Source of the DNA: Flammeovirgaceae bacterium UBA2338
GTDB lineage: Bacteria; Bacteroidota; Bacteroidia; Cytophagales; Cyclobacteriaceae
Length of the DNA stretch: 64,000 nt
Direction of reading: 5' to 3'
Assembly: GCA_002344795.1 (NCBI GenBank)
Contig: DDUM01000020.1
Coordinates: forward strand, 83,108-147,107
Shown piece after piece: positions 18,034 to 26,902 of the stretch (its first letter is position 1; every line of letters starts with the position of its first letter). Below the pieces are notes generated by a model, which had not been told where the DNA came from, did no database searches, and saw only the letters and a list, made by a program, of their open reading frames with translations. The translations under genes and the position numbers were made by a program.

Positions 18034-18079
18034 AATATTTCTTTGTTCTTTCTGTGAAAAATTATTCTGTCAATAGTTA

Positions 18080-19609
18080 TTAAACTCCCAAAATTAAGCG
18101 TCCAGGATCTTCCAACATCTCTTTTATTTTTACCAAAAAGCTCACAGCCTCTTTTCCATCCACAATGCGGTGATCATAAGAAAGTGCCAGGTACATAATA
18201 GGACGAATCACTACTTCACCCTCAATTGCTACAGGGCGCTGCACGATATTGTGCATACCCAAAATTGCTGATTGTGGAGGATTTAATATGGGTGTTGACA
18301 ACATCGACCCAAACACACCACCATTGGTTATAGAGAAGGTGCCTCCTGTCATTTCCTCAATAGAAAGCTTTCCATCGCGACCACGAAGAGCCAATCGCAT
18401 CACCTCTTTTTCTATTTCTGCCATGCTCATTAATTCAGCACTTCGAATAACCGGAACTACCAAACCACGAGGTGTAGACACTGCAATTGAAATATCACAA
18501 TAATTGTGATACACTGCATCGTCACCATCGATATACGCATTTACTGCCGGGAATTCCTGTAAGGCCACACATACCGCTTTAGTGAAGAAACTCATAAAGC
18601 CCAGGCCTACATCATACTTCTCTTTGAATTTATCTTTGTACCTGGAGCGCAGATCCATCACCGGCTTCATGTCTACCTCATTGAAAGTAGTGAGCATAGC
18701 CGTTTCATTTTTCACCGTCACCAAACGCCTCGCAATGGTTCTGCGTATGGAAGACATCTTCTCTCTCGTTTCCTCGCGTGTTCCGCTTGGTGTAGGTGCA
18801 GGTGCAGCAGATTCTGCTTTTTGCTGACCAGCCTGTGCATTCACAGCATCCTCCTTGGTAATTCTACCGCCAACACCTGTGCCCGAAACCTGATCTGGAG
18901 AAATTCCCTTTTCAGACAAAATTTTCCCCGCTGCCGAAGAGGGATGGCCAGCCGCATAAGATTTATCCCCTGAAGGTGCGCTTTGCGAAGGTGCCGTTTC
19001 CGTGGGCCTCGATGTAGTAGCCTCAGGAGTGCCTTCTGCCACTTCAATTTTACATATCAAACCACCAATTGGCAATGTTGTGCCTTCCTGTGCCACTATT
19101 TTTAAAATACCTTGTGCTTCTGCTGGTAGTTCAAAAGTGGCTTTATCAGATTCTACCTCTGCAATCACTTCATCAAGTGCCACAAAATCACCTTCTTTTT
19201 TCAACCAGGTAGAAATTGTCACTTCGGTGATTGACTCTCCAACAGCCGGCACCTTCATTTCTTTTACTTCACCGGTGGCCTTTGGTCCGCTGGAAGCGGA
19301 TGGTGTTGGTTTCGACTCTTCTTTCGAAGCTTTTGATTTAGGCTCTTCCTTCGGAGTTGTTGTTTTACTTGCAGCATCAGTGTCAATCTCACAAATCACC
19401 TCACCAACAGGCACTGTTTCTCCTTCTTGTTTTACAATTTTTAGGATTCCTGCTTTTGGAGCGGGCAATTCAAAAGTGGCTTTATCAGATTCTAACTCTG
19501 CTATTACCTCGTCCATGGCAACCTGATCGCCATCCTTTTTAAGCCATGTTGCTATGGTTACTTCGGTGATTGACTCCCCTACAGTGGGGACTTTGACTTT
19601 TTCAGACAT
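18080..19609 (-). CDS. odhB: 2-oxoglutarate dehydrogenase E2 (succinyltransferase)
   Basis: Dihydrolipoyllysine succinyltransferase core of the 2-oxoglutarate complex in the TCA cycle. 509 residues with two lipoyl domains, each with an ESDKATFELPA site (lipoylated Lys43 and Lys155), a Pro/Ala/Ser/Lys-rich linker (about 82-115), a second linker, the E3-binding domain (about 218-255, ending GVGGRITKEDA), and the catalytic domain with SYDHRIVDGKEA near the C-terminus. E. coli SucB has only one lipoyl domain. Nine bases separate it from odhA. Confidence 0.95.
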   Translation of the reverse strand: MSEKVKVPTVGESITEVTIATWLKKDGDQVAMDEVIAELESDKATFELPAPKAGILKIVKQEGETVPVGEVICEIDTDAASKTTTPKEEPKSKASKEESKPTPSASSGPKATGEVKEMKVPAVGESITEVTISTWLKKEGDFVALDEVIAEVESDKATFELPAEAQGILKIVAQEGTTLPIGGLICKIEVAEGTPEATTSRPTETAPSQSAPSGDKSYAAGHPSSAAGKILSEKGISPDQVSGTGVGGRITKEDAVNAQAGQQKAESAAPAPTPSGTREETREKMSSIRRTIARRLVTVKNETAMLTTFNEVDMKPVMDLRSRYKDKFKEKYDVGLGFMSFFTKAVCVALQEFPAVNAYIDGDDAVYHNYCDISIAVSTPRGLVVPVIRSAELMSMAEIEKEVMRLALRGRDGKLSIEEMTGGTFSITNGGVFGSMLSTPILNPPQSAILGMHNIVQRPVAIEGEVVIRPIMYLALSYDHRIVDGKEAVSFLVKIKEMLEDPGRLILGV

Positions 19610-19618
19610 AATGGTTTG

Positions 19619-22357
19619 TTAATTTTTTAAAGCTTTAATTTCCAGGGCCTGGTTAACAAGTTTTTCCTGCTCCACTTTGTGTACTTTAGAGTAACCCGTA
19701 GCTGGAGATGCACTCGCCTTCCTTGATACAAATTCAAATTTCTGATTGGGCATCATGCGAATAATAAAACTCTGACAACCCATATTTGAAGGTTCTTCCT
19801 GTACCCACGCCACCCTGGCGCCTTTGTATTTCTTCAGCAATGCGTTGATTTGCTTTTCCGGAAATGGATACAATTGTTCAATGCGAACAATGGCAATATC
19901 CTTTATCTTTTTCTTCTGCCTTGCTTCTGACAAATCATAATAAATTTTACCACTACAAAATATCAACTTTTTTGCTGACTTAGGATTTGAAGGATCGTCT
20001 ATAACTTCTTTAAACCCTCCCTTCGTAAACTCACTGACAGGTGAAGCTACAGCAGGATGGCGAAGCAAAGATTTTGGAGAAAACACAATACATGGTTTTC
20101 TAAATTCCCAGGTCACTTGCCTTCTCAACAAATGGAAAAAATTTGCTGCTGTGGTCGGGTTAGTGATGACCATATTGTATTCCGCAGCCAGCTGAAGAAA
20201 GCGCTCTGGTTTAGCGCTGGAGTGTTCAGGCCCTTGCCCTTCATATCCGTGGGGTAATAGCATTACCAATCCATTCATGCGTTGCCATTTCGATTCGGCA
20301 CTCGCAATAAACTGGTCGATCATTACCTGTGCCCCATTAACAAAGTCACCAAATTGAGCTTCCCAAAGTACCAATGCATTTGGCGAAGACATCGCATATC
20401 CGTATTCAAATCCAAGAACCCCAAATTCAGAGAGCAATGAATTAAAAATTTGAAGCTTTTTCTGACCTTCTTCAATATGATCAAGGTTACAATAATCCTG
20501 GTTGTCTGTTACATCCGTTACATAGGCATGACGATGAGAGAACGTACCTCTTTTTACATCTTGCCCTGAAAAACGGACAAATCTTTTTTCCAATAAAAGA
20601 GATCCATAAGCCAACAATTCGGCCTCAGCCCAACCCAGTTCCTTATTCTCGAAAAATGCAGCTTTTCGATCTTTCAACAATTTTTCGATCTGCTTGATTG
20701 GTTTGAATCCCTCGGGCAACGTAATCAAAGCTTTTCCCACCTTATCTATTACAGCCTGCTTGATAGCTGTGGCTGGTGATGAATCAAAATCTTCCGGGGT
20801 AGACTTTCTGAGCTTGTGCCACTCCTCTTCAATTTTTTGAACCTTATAAGGAAGCTTGTTTTGTTTCACCTCGTTTAGCCTGTCTTGCAGTTGACTTCTA
20901 AACTTATTGTCCATTTCACTTGCCAACTTGGCATCAACACTACCTCCTTCTACGAGGTTTTTAGAATATATCTCTCTTGGGTTGGGGTGCTTGGCGATAA
21001 GGTTATACAGTTTCGGCTGTGTAAACTTAGGCTCGTCACTTTCATTGTGCCCATGTCTGCGATAGCAGACCATGTCTATAAATATGTCCTTACCAAACTT
21101 TTGCCTGTACTCTACCGCCAGCTTGCTGCAGAAAGTTACTGCTTCTGCGTCATCACCATTTACGTGAAGTACTGGTGCATCAATAATTTTCGCCAGATCT
21201 GTACAGTAAATAGAGGTGCGGGCATCATCATAATCAGTAGTGAACCCGATCTGATTGTTAATAACAAAGTGAACAGTGCCACCAGTACTATAGCCGGGTA
21301 GGCCTGACATTTGAACAATCTCATACAATATTCCTTGTCCAGCAATAGCCGCATCACCATGAATGAGAATGGCCATTGCCTTTTTTAGGTTACCTGAATA
21401 TTCATCATCAATCTGGCCCCGTGTATAGCCAAGTACCAACGGATCAACCGCTTCGAGATGAGAAGGATTGGGCGTCAACTTTACATACATCTTATTTTTC
21501 GAAGGTGTGTCGATGTGTCCGGCATAGCCCTGATGGTATTTAACATCACCATCACCCATTGTTCCGTCTAAACCTGCATTTCCTTCAAATTCATTAAATA
21601 TTTGCTCATAGGTTTTACCCAAAATATTTGATAAAACATTCAATCGGCCTCTGTGTGCCATACCAATCGCCACCTCTGAGACACCAAGTTCTGCCGCTTT
21701 ATTAATTATAGTCTGCAAGGCCGGAATGGTATTTTCTCCCCCCTCTAATGAAAATCTTTTCTGTCCAAGAAATTTGGTATGAAGAAAGTTTTCGAATACA
21801 ACAGCCTCGTTAAGCTTATAGAGAATGTCTCTTTTTTCTTCAATGCTTGGATTGTAGGAATAATATTCCGTTTCACACTTCTCAACAAACCAGTCGAAAA
21901 TGTCTTGATTTCTTATGTAACTATATTCAAACCCAATCGGGCCTACATAGACCTTTTCAAGTTTCTCAATGATCTTCCTTAAAGTGGTTCTTCCTAAACC
22001 CACCTCCAGACCCACATCAAATTCGGCATCTAAATCGGCATCCGTCAAACCATAGTATTTATGATCTAATGGCACTTTATGATCCCTTCTGGGTCGAACC
22101 GGGTTGGTATACGACTTAAGATGAGCTCGAGACCGATAGGTATGAATTAATGTCCTTACCTGTGTTTCTTTAATGGTAAGTCCGTCTGCCACCACCGCAG
22201 AAGAACCGTTGTCCCCATACCGTTGTTGAGAGAAGTCATACCCCTCAAAAAACTTCTGCCACGAGACATCTACAGAAGTGGGATCCTGCTTATAGTTTTG
22301 ATAAAGTTCATCGAGGTATCCAACGTCTGCATTGGATATATAGGAGTATTTGTCCAT
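19619..22357 (-). CDS. odhA: 2-oxoglutarate dehydrogenase E1
   Basis: Thiamine-diphosphate-dependent decarboxylase component. 912 residues, normal for the family. N-terminal YLDELYQNYKQDP segment typical of E1o; AHRGRLNVLSN and HGDAAIAGQG (TPP and Mg2+ region), HFVINNQIGFTT, RHGHNESDEPKFTQP, and LPHGYEGQGPEHSSAK in the transketolase-like half. First gene of odhA-odhB-lpd, transcribed from a box at 22377-22384, divergent from rpsP. Confidence 0.96.
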   Translation of the reverse strand: MDKYSYISNADVGYLDELYQNYKQDPTSVDVSWQKFFEGYDFSQQRYGDNGSSAVVADGLTIKETQVRTLIHTYRSRAHLKSYTNPVRPRRDHKVPLDHKYYGLTDADLDAEFDVGLEVGLGRTTLRKIIEKLEKVYVGPIGFEYSYIRNQDIFDWFVEKCETEYYSYNPSIEEKRDILYKLNEAVVFENFLHTKFLGQKRFSLEGGENTIPALQTIINKAAELGVSEVAIGMAHRGRLNVLSNILGKTYEQIFNEFEGNAGLDGTMGDGDVKYHQGYAGHIDTPSKNKMYVKLTPNPSHLEAVDPLVLGYTRGQIDDEYSGNLKKAMAILIHGDAAIAGQGILYEIVQMSGLPGYSTGGTVHFVINNQIGFTTDYDDARTSIYCTDLAKIIDAPVLHVNGDDAEAVTFCSKLAVEYRQKFGKDIFIDMVCYRRHGHNESDEPKFTQPKLYNLIAKHPNPREIYSKNLVEGGSVDAKLASEMDNKFRSQLQDRLNEVKQNKLPYKVQKIEEEWHKLRKSTPEDFDSSPATAIKQAVIDKVGKALITLPEGFKPIKQIEKLLKDRKAAFFENKELGWAEAELLAYGSLLLEKRFVRFSGQDVKRGTFSHRHAYVTDVTDNQDYCNLDHIEEGQKKLQIFNSLLSEFGVLGFEYGYAMSSPNALVLWEAQFGDFVNGAQVMIDQFIASAESKWQRMNGLVMLLPHGYEGQGPEHSSAKPERFLQLAAEYNMVITNPTTAANFFHLLRRQVTWEFRKPCIVFSPKSLLRHPAVASPVSEFTKGGFKEVIDDPSNPKSAKKLIFCSGKIYYDLSEARQKKKIKDIAIVRIEQLYPFPEKQINALLKKYKGARVAWVQEEPSNMGCQSFIIRMMPNQKFEFVSRKASASPATGYSKVHKVEQEKLVNQALEIKALKN

Positions 22358-22376
22358 AATATTGATGGTGTGTAAA

Positions 22377-22384
22377 CAAATGTA
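22377..22384 (-). promoter_or_regulatory. -7 promoter box TACATTTG, odhA operon
   Basis: Perfect TAnnTTTG on the minus strand, 19 bases before the odhA ATG. No clear TTTG element further upstream. Confidence 0.5.
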
Positions 22385-22470
22385 AATAACCGTTCTGTGT
22401 ATTAAAAACTGAATAACCGCATTAACAAATATATAAAATCAAAGTACTGGTTTTCACTGAACCAATAACA

Positions 22471-22500
22471 TTGTCAAATAGAAAAATTACACTACATTTG
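22471..22500 (+). promoter_or_regulatory. promoter of rpsP-rimM-trmD
   Basis: TTG (22471-22473), 19-base spacer, TACATTTG (22493-22500), followed by CAGTCC in the initial transcribed region. Leader to the rpsP ATG about 46 bases. Confidence 0.7.
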
Positions 22501-22546
22501 CAGTCCTAAAAAAATACTGGACGAGATCCACAAAATAAAATAGCAA

Positions 22547-23128
22547 ATGGCTGTAAAAATTAGATTGGCTCGCAGAGGCCGCACAAAACTGGCATTATAC
22601 GATGTAGTCGTAGCGGATGCCAGAGCACCACGTGATGGTCGCTTTATTGAAAAAATTGGTACGTATAACCCTTTGACTAACCCTGCCAGCATTGTGCTGA
22701 AGGATGATAGGGCATTTCACTGGTTGATGAATGGTGCACAACCTACTGACACCGTGAAGGCAATGCTATCATATAGGGGAGTGATGCTAAAAAAACACCT
22801 CCAGATTGGAGTTGTAAAAGGTGCCATTACCCAAGAGCAGGCAGATGCCAAATGGGAAGAATGGATGAAGGCGAAGGAAGCTAAGATTCAGGGTAAGAAA
22901 GACACCCTTGCCCAGAGCAAGCAAGAACAGGCAAAAGCACGTAAAGAGGCTGAAACAAAAGTAAAAGAAGCCAGGGCTGAAGCCATTAAGAAGAAAAACG
23001 TAGTGAAAGAACCTGAAGCTGCACCAGCAGAGGAAGCCCCGGCAGAAGCGGCTATTGAACCCGCAGCAGAAACAACAGAAGCACCGAAAGCAGATACAAC
23101 TCCCGAAAGTGAGGAGCCAAAAGCATAA
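22547..23128 (+). CDS. rpsP: 30S ribosomal protein S16 with long C-terminal tail
   Basis: 193 residues; the S16 core occupies residues 1 to about 85 (MAVKIRLARRGRTKLALYDVV, then GRFIEKIGTYNP). The rest is a charged, low-complexity tail rich in Lys, Glu and Ala (KEAETKVKEARAEAIKKK, then repeated AEEAPAEAA-like stretches), likely coiled or disordered. Standard S16 is about 80-90 residues; tails of this kind are seen in Bacteroidota. First gene of the conserved rpsP-rimM-trmD-rplS cluster. Confidence 0.95.
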   Translation: MAVKIRLARRGRTKLALYDVVVADARAPRDGRFIEKIGTYNPLTNPASIVLKDDRAFHWLMNGAQPTDTVKAMLSYRGVMLKKHLQIGVVKGAITQEQADAKWEEWMKAKEAKIQGKKDTLAQSKQEQAKARKEAETKVKEARAEAIKKKNVVKEPEAAPAEEAPAEAAIEPAAETTEAPKADTTPESEEPKA

Positions 23129-23137
23129 TTAAAAGAC

Positions 23138-23635
23138 ATGGATATTGACTCGTGCTACCAGGTTGGGTACGTGATCAAAAGACATGGACTGAAGGGTGAC
23201 GTAAAGATTCTTATAGAGTCAGCCCTTCCTAAAAAATTGGAATCAATCTTTGTTCAAATTGACAACAGATTGGTTCCATTTTTCATTGAACAAATCTCTG
23301 TTTTACAAGATATTGCTGTTGTCAAGCTTGAAGACGTAGATAGTCCAGAGCAGGCAGACCGGCTTGGCAAATGCGCAGTTTATCTTCCCAAATCATTAAA
23401 ACCAAAATCCGACAAATTGGAAACCAATGATTTGATTGGCTTCAGCGTTTACGCTGATTCAGAAAATTTAGGAACCATAACTTCTATTAACAACCATGCC
23501 CTCAATCCACTTTTAGTGGTGACGCTCCAGGAAAAAGAGATCCTAATCCCTATTAGTGATTACTTTATAAAAGAAATCGACCAAAGTGACAGGAAAGTAA
23601 TGGTAGCACTGCCTAATGGCTTTATGGATATCTAG
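23138..23635 (+). CDS. rimM: ribosome maturation factor RimM
   Basis: Assists maturation of the 30S subunit head by binding S19 and 16S rRNA. 165 residues: RimM barrel domain (YQVGYVIKRHGLKGDVKI, about 6-23) and a PRC-barrel domain in the C-terminal half (DLIGFSVYADSENLGTI; LIPISDYFIKEID). It lies 9 bases after rpsP and 23 before trmD, the usual gene order. Confidence 0.93.
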   Translation: MDIDSCYQVGYVIKRHGLKGDVKILIESALPKKLESIFVQIDNRLVPFFIEQISVLQDIAVVKLEDVDSPEQADRLGKCAVYLPKSLKPKSDKLETNDLIGFSVYADSENLGTITSINNHALNPLLVVTLQEKEILIPISDYFIKEIDQSDRKVMVALPNGFMDI

Positions 23636-23658
23636 GTCTTCTATTAGTAACTTGCTGT

Positions 23659-24342
23659 ATGCATATTGATATCATCACCTGCTTACCCAAATTGTTGAAA
23701 GGTCCATTTTCAGATTCGATTTTGAAAAGAGCCCAGGACAAGCAGTTGGTAAGTATTGATATCCATGACTTGAGGGATTACTCTGCAAACAAGCACAGGG
23801 CAATTGATGACTACGCCTTTGGAGGCGGAGCGGGAATGGTGATGATGGTAGAGCCTATCGATCGCTGTATTTCTCACCTAAAGGGCATACGCAAATACGA
23901 TGAGGTCATTTATATGAGCCCTGATGGCGACCTTTTGACCCAATCTGTAGCCAACCACCTCAGCCTCAGTCAAAATCTCATCATGCTATGTGGCCACTAC
24001 AAGGGCGTAGACGAACGGGTAAGGGAGCACCTTATCACAAGAGAGATAAGCATTGGGGACTATGTGCTTTCCGGTGGAGAGCTGGCGGCAGCAGTGCTTT
24101 CAGATAGCATTATAAGGCTAATACCGGGTGTTTTATCGGATGAAAGCTCTGCCATGACCGACTCATTTCAAGATGGATTGGTTGCTCCACCAGTATATAC
24201 CAGGCCTGCCTCGTACAAAGGCTGGAATGTGCCCGAAATACTCTTATCCGGTCATGATGCGAAGGTGGAGAAGTGGCGCCACGAAAAAGCCGTGGAAAGA
24301 ACCAAAACAAGGCGACCAGGCCTTTTTCAAGGAGATGAATAG
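23659..24342 (+). CDS. trmD: tRNA (guanine(37)-N1)-methyltransferase
   Basis: SPOUT-class, knotted SAM methyltransferase that makes m1G37 in tRNAs and prevents frameshifting. 227 residues. Motifs: IDIITCLPKLL at the start, DDYAFGGGAGMVM, LCGHYKGVDERV (about 112-123), and the knot region EISIGDYVLSGGELAA (about 129-145), all diagnostic of TrmD. Confidence 0.96.
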   Translation: MHIDIITCLPKLLKGPFSDSILKRAQDKQLVSIDIHDLRDYSANKHRAIDDYAFGGGAGMVMMVEPIDRCISHLKGIRKYDEVIYMSPDGDLLTQSVANHLSLSQNLIMLCGHYKGVDERVREHLITREISIGDYVLSGGELAAAVLSDSIIRLIPGVLSDESSAMTDSFQDGLVAPPVYTRPASYKGWNVPEILLSGHDAKVEKWRHEKAVERTKTRRPGLFQGDE

Positions 24343-24389
24343 GTAAACAAAAAAACTGCATCCTATCAGTTTTTGTAATTCCTAAATCC

Positions 24390-24397
24390 TATATTTG
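24390..24397 (+). promoter_or_regulatory. -7 promoter box TATATTTG, rplS
   Basis: Perfect TAnnTTTG followed by CAGTCCATTTTAAA, nearly the same downstream sequence as at rpsP and rplU. It overlaps an in-frame TTG (24395), ruling that out as the rplS start. Confidence 0.6.
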
Positions 24398-24424
24398 CAG
24401 TCCATTTTAAAAAACCATCATGCT

Positions 24425-24802
24425 ATGGCTGATTTAATGAAGATAGTGGAGCAGGAATTAGCTTCAAAGAGAGCAGATATCGTTGATTTCAAGGCTGGTG
24501 ATACAGTCAATGTGCACGTTCGAATCACAGAGGGTGCCAAAGAGCGTATTCAGCAATTCCAGGGTGTAGTATTGTACCGCAGAGGAAAGAGCACGAACGG
24601 AGAATCCTTTTCTGTCCGTAAAATATCTAACGGAGTAGGCGTAGAGCGTATATTCCCTTTATTAAGCCCAAGCATTGACAAAATTGAGCTTATCAAATCC
24701 GGAAAAGTACGTAGGGCCAAGCTTTATTACATGAAAGGAAGACAAGGTAAGGCTGCCCGAATTAAGGAGAAATTATCCGGTAGTCAGGCTCCTAAAGCAT
24801 AA
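24425..24802 (+). CDS. rplS: 50S ribosomal protein L19
   Basis: 125 residues from the ATG at 24425 (MADLMKIVEQE). L19 motifs: FKAGDTVNVHVRITEGAKERIQ (about 23-44), FQGVVL, GVGVERIFPLLSPSIDKIE, and GKVRRAKLYYMKGRQGKAARIKE. The longer open frame back to 24395 overlaps the promoter box and is not used. Closed by the hairpin at 24818-24850. Confidence 0.96.
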   Translation: MADLMKIVEQELASKRADIVDFKAGDTVNVHVRITEGAKERIQQFQGVVLYRRGKSTNGESFSVRKISNGVGVERIFPLLSPSIDKIELIKSGKVRRAKLYYMKGRQGKAARIKEKLSGSQAPKA

Positions 24803-24817
24803 AGATTCTAATCCAAG

Positions 24818-24850
24818 AGCCCGCCTTGACACCAGGGCGGGTTTCTTTTT
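24818..24850 (+). terminator. intrinsic terminator after rplS
   Basis: CCCGCC (24820-24825) pairs with GGCGGG (24836-24841), extended by A-T and G-T pairs, followed by TTTCTTTTTTT. Confidence 0.75.
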
Positions 24851-24871
24851 TTACCCCAGCCATAAACTTGA

Positions 24872-24902
24872 TTGGAGTAGTTATGGCTTGGCGCTATATT
24901 TG
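24872..24902 (+). promoter_or_regulatory. promoter of the class I aldolase gene
   Basis: TTG (24872-24874), 20-base spacer, TATATTTG (24895-24902), 22 bases before the ATG at 24925. Confidence 0.65.
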
Positions 24903-24924
24903 AACCTCAAATCTTAATTCCATT

Positions 24925-25998
24925 ATGGCAAAAACAAGCATTTCTAAGCTACTAGGTAAAGAGGCCAAATACCTTTTGGATCACAAGAGCAAAACCATTT
25001 CACAAGACAAGCTTATCCTACCAGGAGCTGATTTTGTGGATAGGGTTTTCAGTCAGTCCAACAGAAACCCACAAGTGCTTAGAAGCTTAAGTACAATATT
25101 TAATCATGGCAGATTAGGGGGCACTGGATATGTTTCAATTCTACCGATCGACCAAGGTATCGAACACAGCGCTGGCGCTTCTTTTGCCAAGAATCCAATC
25201 TACTTTGATCCAGACAACATAGTGAACCTGGCAATTGAAGGAGGTTGCAATGCAGTAGCTACAACTTTCGGAAACCTGGCCATGGTTTCCAGAAAATATG
25301 CGCACAAAATACCATTTATAGTTAAGATCAACCACAATGAAATTTTAACTTACCCTAATCAGTTTGACCAGGTAATGTATGGTTCCGTTGAAGAGGCATG
25401 GAACCTGGGGGCGGTAGCCGTGGGTGCCACTATTTATTTTGGCTCTGAAAACGCGACCCGGCAAATCCAGGAGGTAGCAGCAGCATTTGAAAGAGCGCAT
25501 GAACTGGGAATGGCAACTATTCTTTGGTGCTATCTTAGAAATAGTGCCTTTAAAAAGGACGGAAAAGATTACCATGTATCGGCCGACCTTACGGGTCAGG
25601 CAAATCATTTAGGAGTAACCATTCAGGCAGACATTATCAAACAAAAGCTACCTGAAAACAATGGAGGATATAAGGCATTGAATACTGGTGGATCAAGCTA
25701 TGGAAAGCTTGACGAAAAAATGTATTCACAATTAAGCTCTGACCATCCTATTGACCTTTGTCGCTATCAGGTAGCTAACTGCTATATGGGGCGTGCTGGT
25801 TTGATCAACTCAGGAGGGGCATCCTCTGGAGCCAGTGATATGGCTGAGGCTGTAAAAACCGCTGTGATTAATAAAAGAGCAGGTGGCATGGGATTGATTT
25901 CAGGAAGAAAAGCCTTTCAAAGACCTATGAAAGATGGTGTTGGAATATTAAATGCCATCCAGGACATATATCTGGATAAGGGCGTAACAATAGCCTAA
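24925..25998 (+). CDS. fbaB: class I fructose-bisphosphate aldolase (DhnA/FbaB type)
   Basis: Schiff-base aldolase cleaving fructose-1,6-bisphosphate in glycolysis or acting in reverse in gluconeogenesis. 357 residues. SILPIDQGIEHSAGASFAKN (about 72-91) is the phosphate and substrate loop of DhnA-type enzymes; PFIVKINHNE holds a conserved Lys, and the C-terminal GGMGLISGRKAFQRPM contains the family phosphate-binding segment. Distinct from class II zinc aldolases. Followed after about 50 bases by accD. Confidence 0.88.
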   Translation: MAKTSISKLLGKEAKYLLDHKSKTISQDKLILPGADFVDRVFSQSNRNPQVLRSLSTIFNHGRLGGTGYVSILPIDQGIEHSAGASFAKNPIYFDPDNIVNLAIEGGCNAVATTFGNLAMVSRKYAHKIPFIVKINHNEILTYPNQFDQVMYGSVEEAWNLGAVAVGATIYFGSENATRQIQEVAAAFERAHELGMATILWCYLRNSAFKKDGKDYHVSADLTGQANHLGVTIQADIIKQKLPENNGGYKALNTGGSSYGKLDEKMYSQLSSDHPIDLCRYQVANCYMGRAGLINSGGASSGASDMAEAVKTAVINKRAGGMGLISGRKAFQRPMKDGVGILNAIQDIYLDKGVTIA

Positions 25999-26005
25999 AT
26001 TACAT

Positions 26006-26030
26006 TGCTGATTAGACATAAAAATCAGCA
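26006..26030 (+). other. hairpin between fbaB and accD
   Basis: Perfect 8-bp inverted repeat TGCTGATT (26006-26013) and AATCAGCA (26023-26030) with a 9-base loop. No T run follows, so it may be a processing or weak attenuation site rather than a terminator. Confidence 0.4.
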
Positions 26031-26048
26031 CTCATTTAAAACAATATT

Positions 26049-26888
26049 ATGGCTTGGTTTAAACGCACCGACAAAGGAATATTAACCCCAACAGAAGCGA
26101 AGCGAGAGGTACCGGATGGTCTCTGGTTCAAATCTCCGGAAGGGAAAATCGTTCACACCAGAGAGTTGAAAAACAATGCTTATGTGGTGCCCGAAGAGGA
26201 TTACCACGTGCGCATTGGTTCAAAAGAATACTTTGAGATACTCTTTGATAACAATGAATTTAAGGAATTGGATGCCGATATGGAGTCTGCTGATCCCCTG
26301 AATTTTGTTGACTCCAAACCTTACCCAAAACGCATCAAAGAATCTCAGGCAAAAGTAAATCTTAAAGATGCAGTGCGAAGTGCCTATGGAAAAATGGACG
26401 GTATTAAGATTGTTATCGCTTGTATGGATTTCAGTTTTATTGGTGGCTCTATGGGATCGGTGGTAGGTGAAAAAATTTCCCGCGCCATCGACCATTCTAT
26501 AAAAACAAAAACTCCTTTCCTTATGATCTCGAGATCAGGGGGAGCCCGCATGATGGAGGCTGGACTTTCATTGATGCAAATGGCAAAGACATCGGCAAAG
26601 CTGGCATTATTGGATCAAGCTAAAGTCCCTTATATCTCACTTCTCACCGACCCCACTACCGGAGGCGTTACAGCATCCTATGCGATGTTGGGTGATTTTA
26701 ATATTGCAGAGCCCAACTCATTAATTGGGTTTGCAGGACCGCGTGTAATCAGAGAGACCATTGGGAAAGATCTTCCAAAGGGTTTTCAGAGTGCAGAGTT
26801 TGTACTTGAGCATGGATTCCTGGACTTTATCGTAGACAGAAGAAACTTAAAAAGTAAACTGGCTACGTTGTTGCGGATGTTGGCCTAA
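26049..26888 (+). CDS. accD: acetyl-CoA carboxylase carboxyltransferase beta subunit
   Basis: With AccA forms the carboxyltransferase making malonyl-CoA for fatty-acid synthesis. 279 residues. The body is standard: DGIKIVIACMDFSFIGGSMGSVVGEK, SRSGGARMMEAGLSLMQMAKT, LTDPTTGGVTASYAMLGD, IGFAGPRVIRET. The N-terminal zinc-ribbon cysteines of the E. coli type are absent: GLWFKSPEGKIV stands where C-x2-C is expected and YVVPEEDYHVR replaces the second pair. The rest of the ribbon region aligns without gaps, so it is an evolved loss rather than a truncation. Confidence 0.94.
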   Translation: MAWFKRTDKGILTPTEAKREVPDGLWFKSPEGKIVHTRELKNNAYVVPEEDYHVRIGSKEYFEILFDNNEFKELDADMESADPLNFVDSKPYPKRIKESQAKVNLKDAVRSAYGKMDGIKIVIACMDFSFIGGSMGSVVGEKISRAIDHSIKTKTPFLMISRSGGARMMEAGLSLMQMAKTSAKLALLDQAKVPYISLLTDPTTGGVTASYAMLGDFNIAEPNSLIGFAGPRVIRETIGKDLPKGFQSAEFVLEHGFLDFIVDRRNLKSKLATLLRMLA

Positions 26889-26902
26889 CATTGATCATAT
26901 AG

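Noticed and set aside
19002..19526. 174-codon open frame antisense to odhB
   Set aside because: Low-complexity translation (Ser, Thr, Val, Gly) that mirrors the lipoyl and linker repeats of odhB; no start signal or family similarity.
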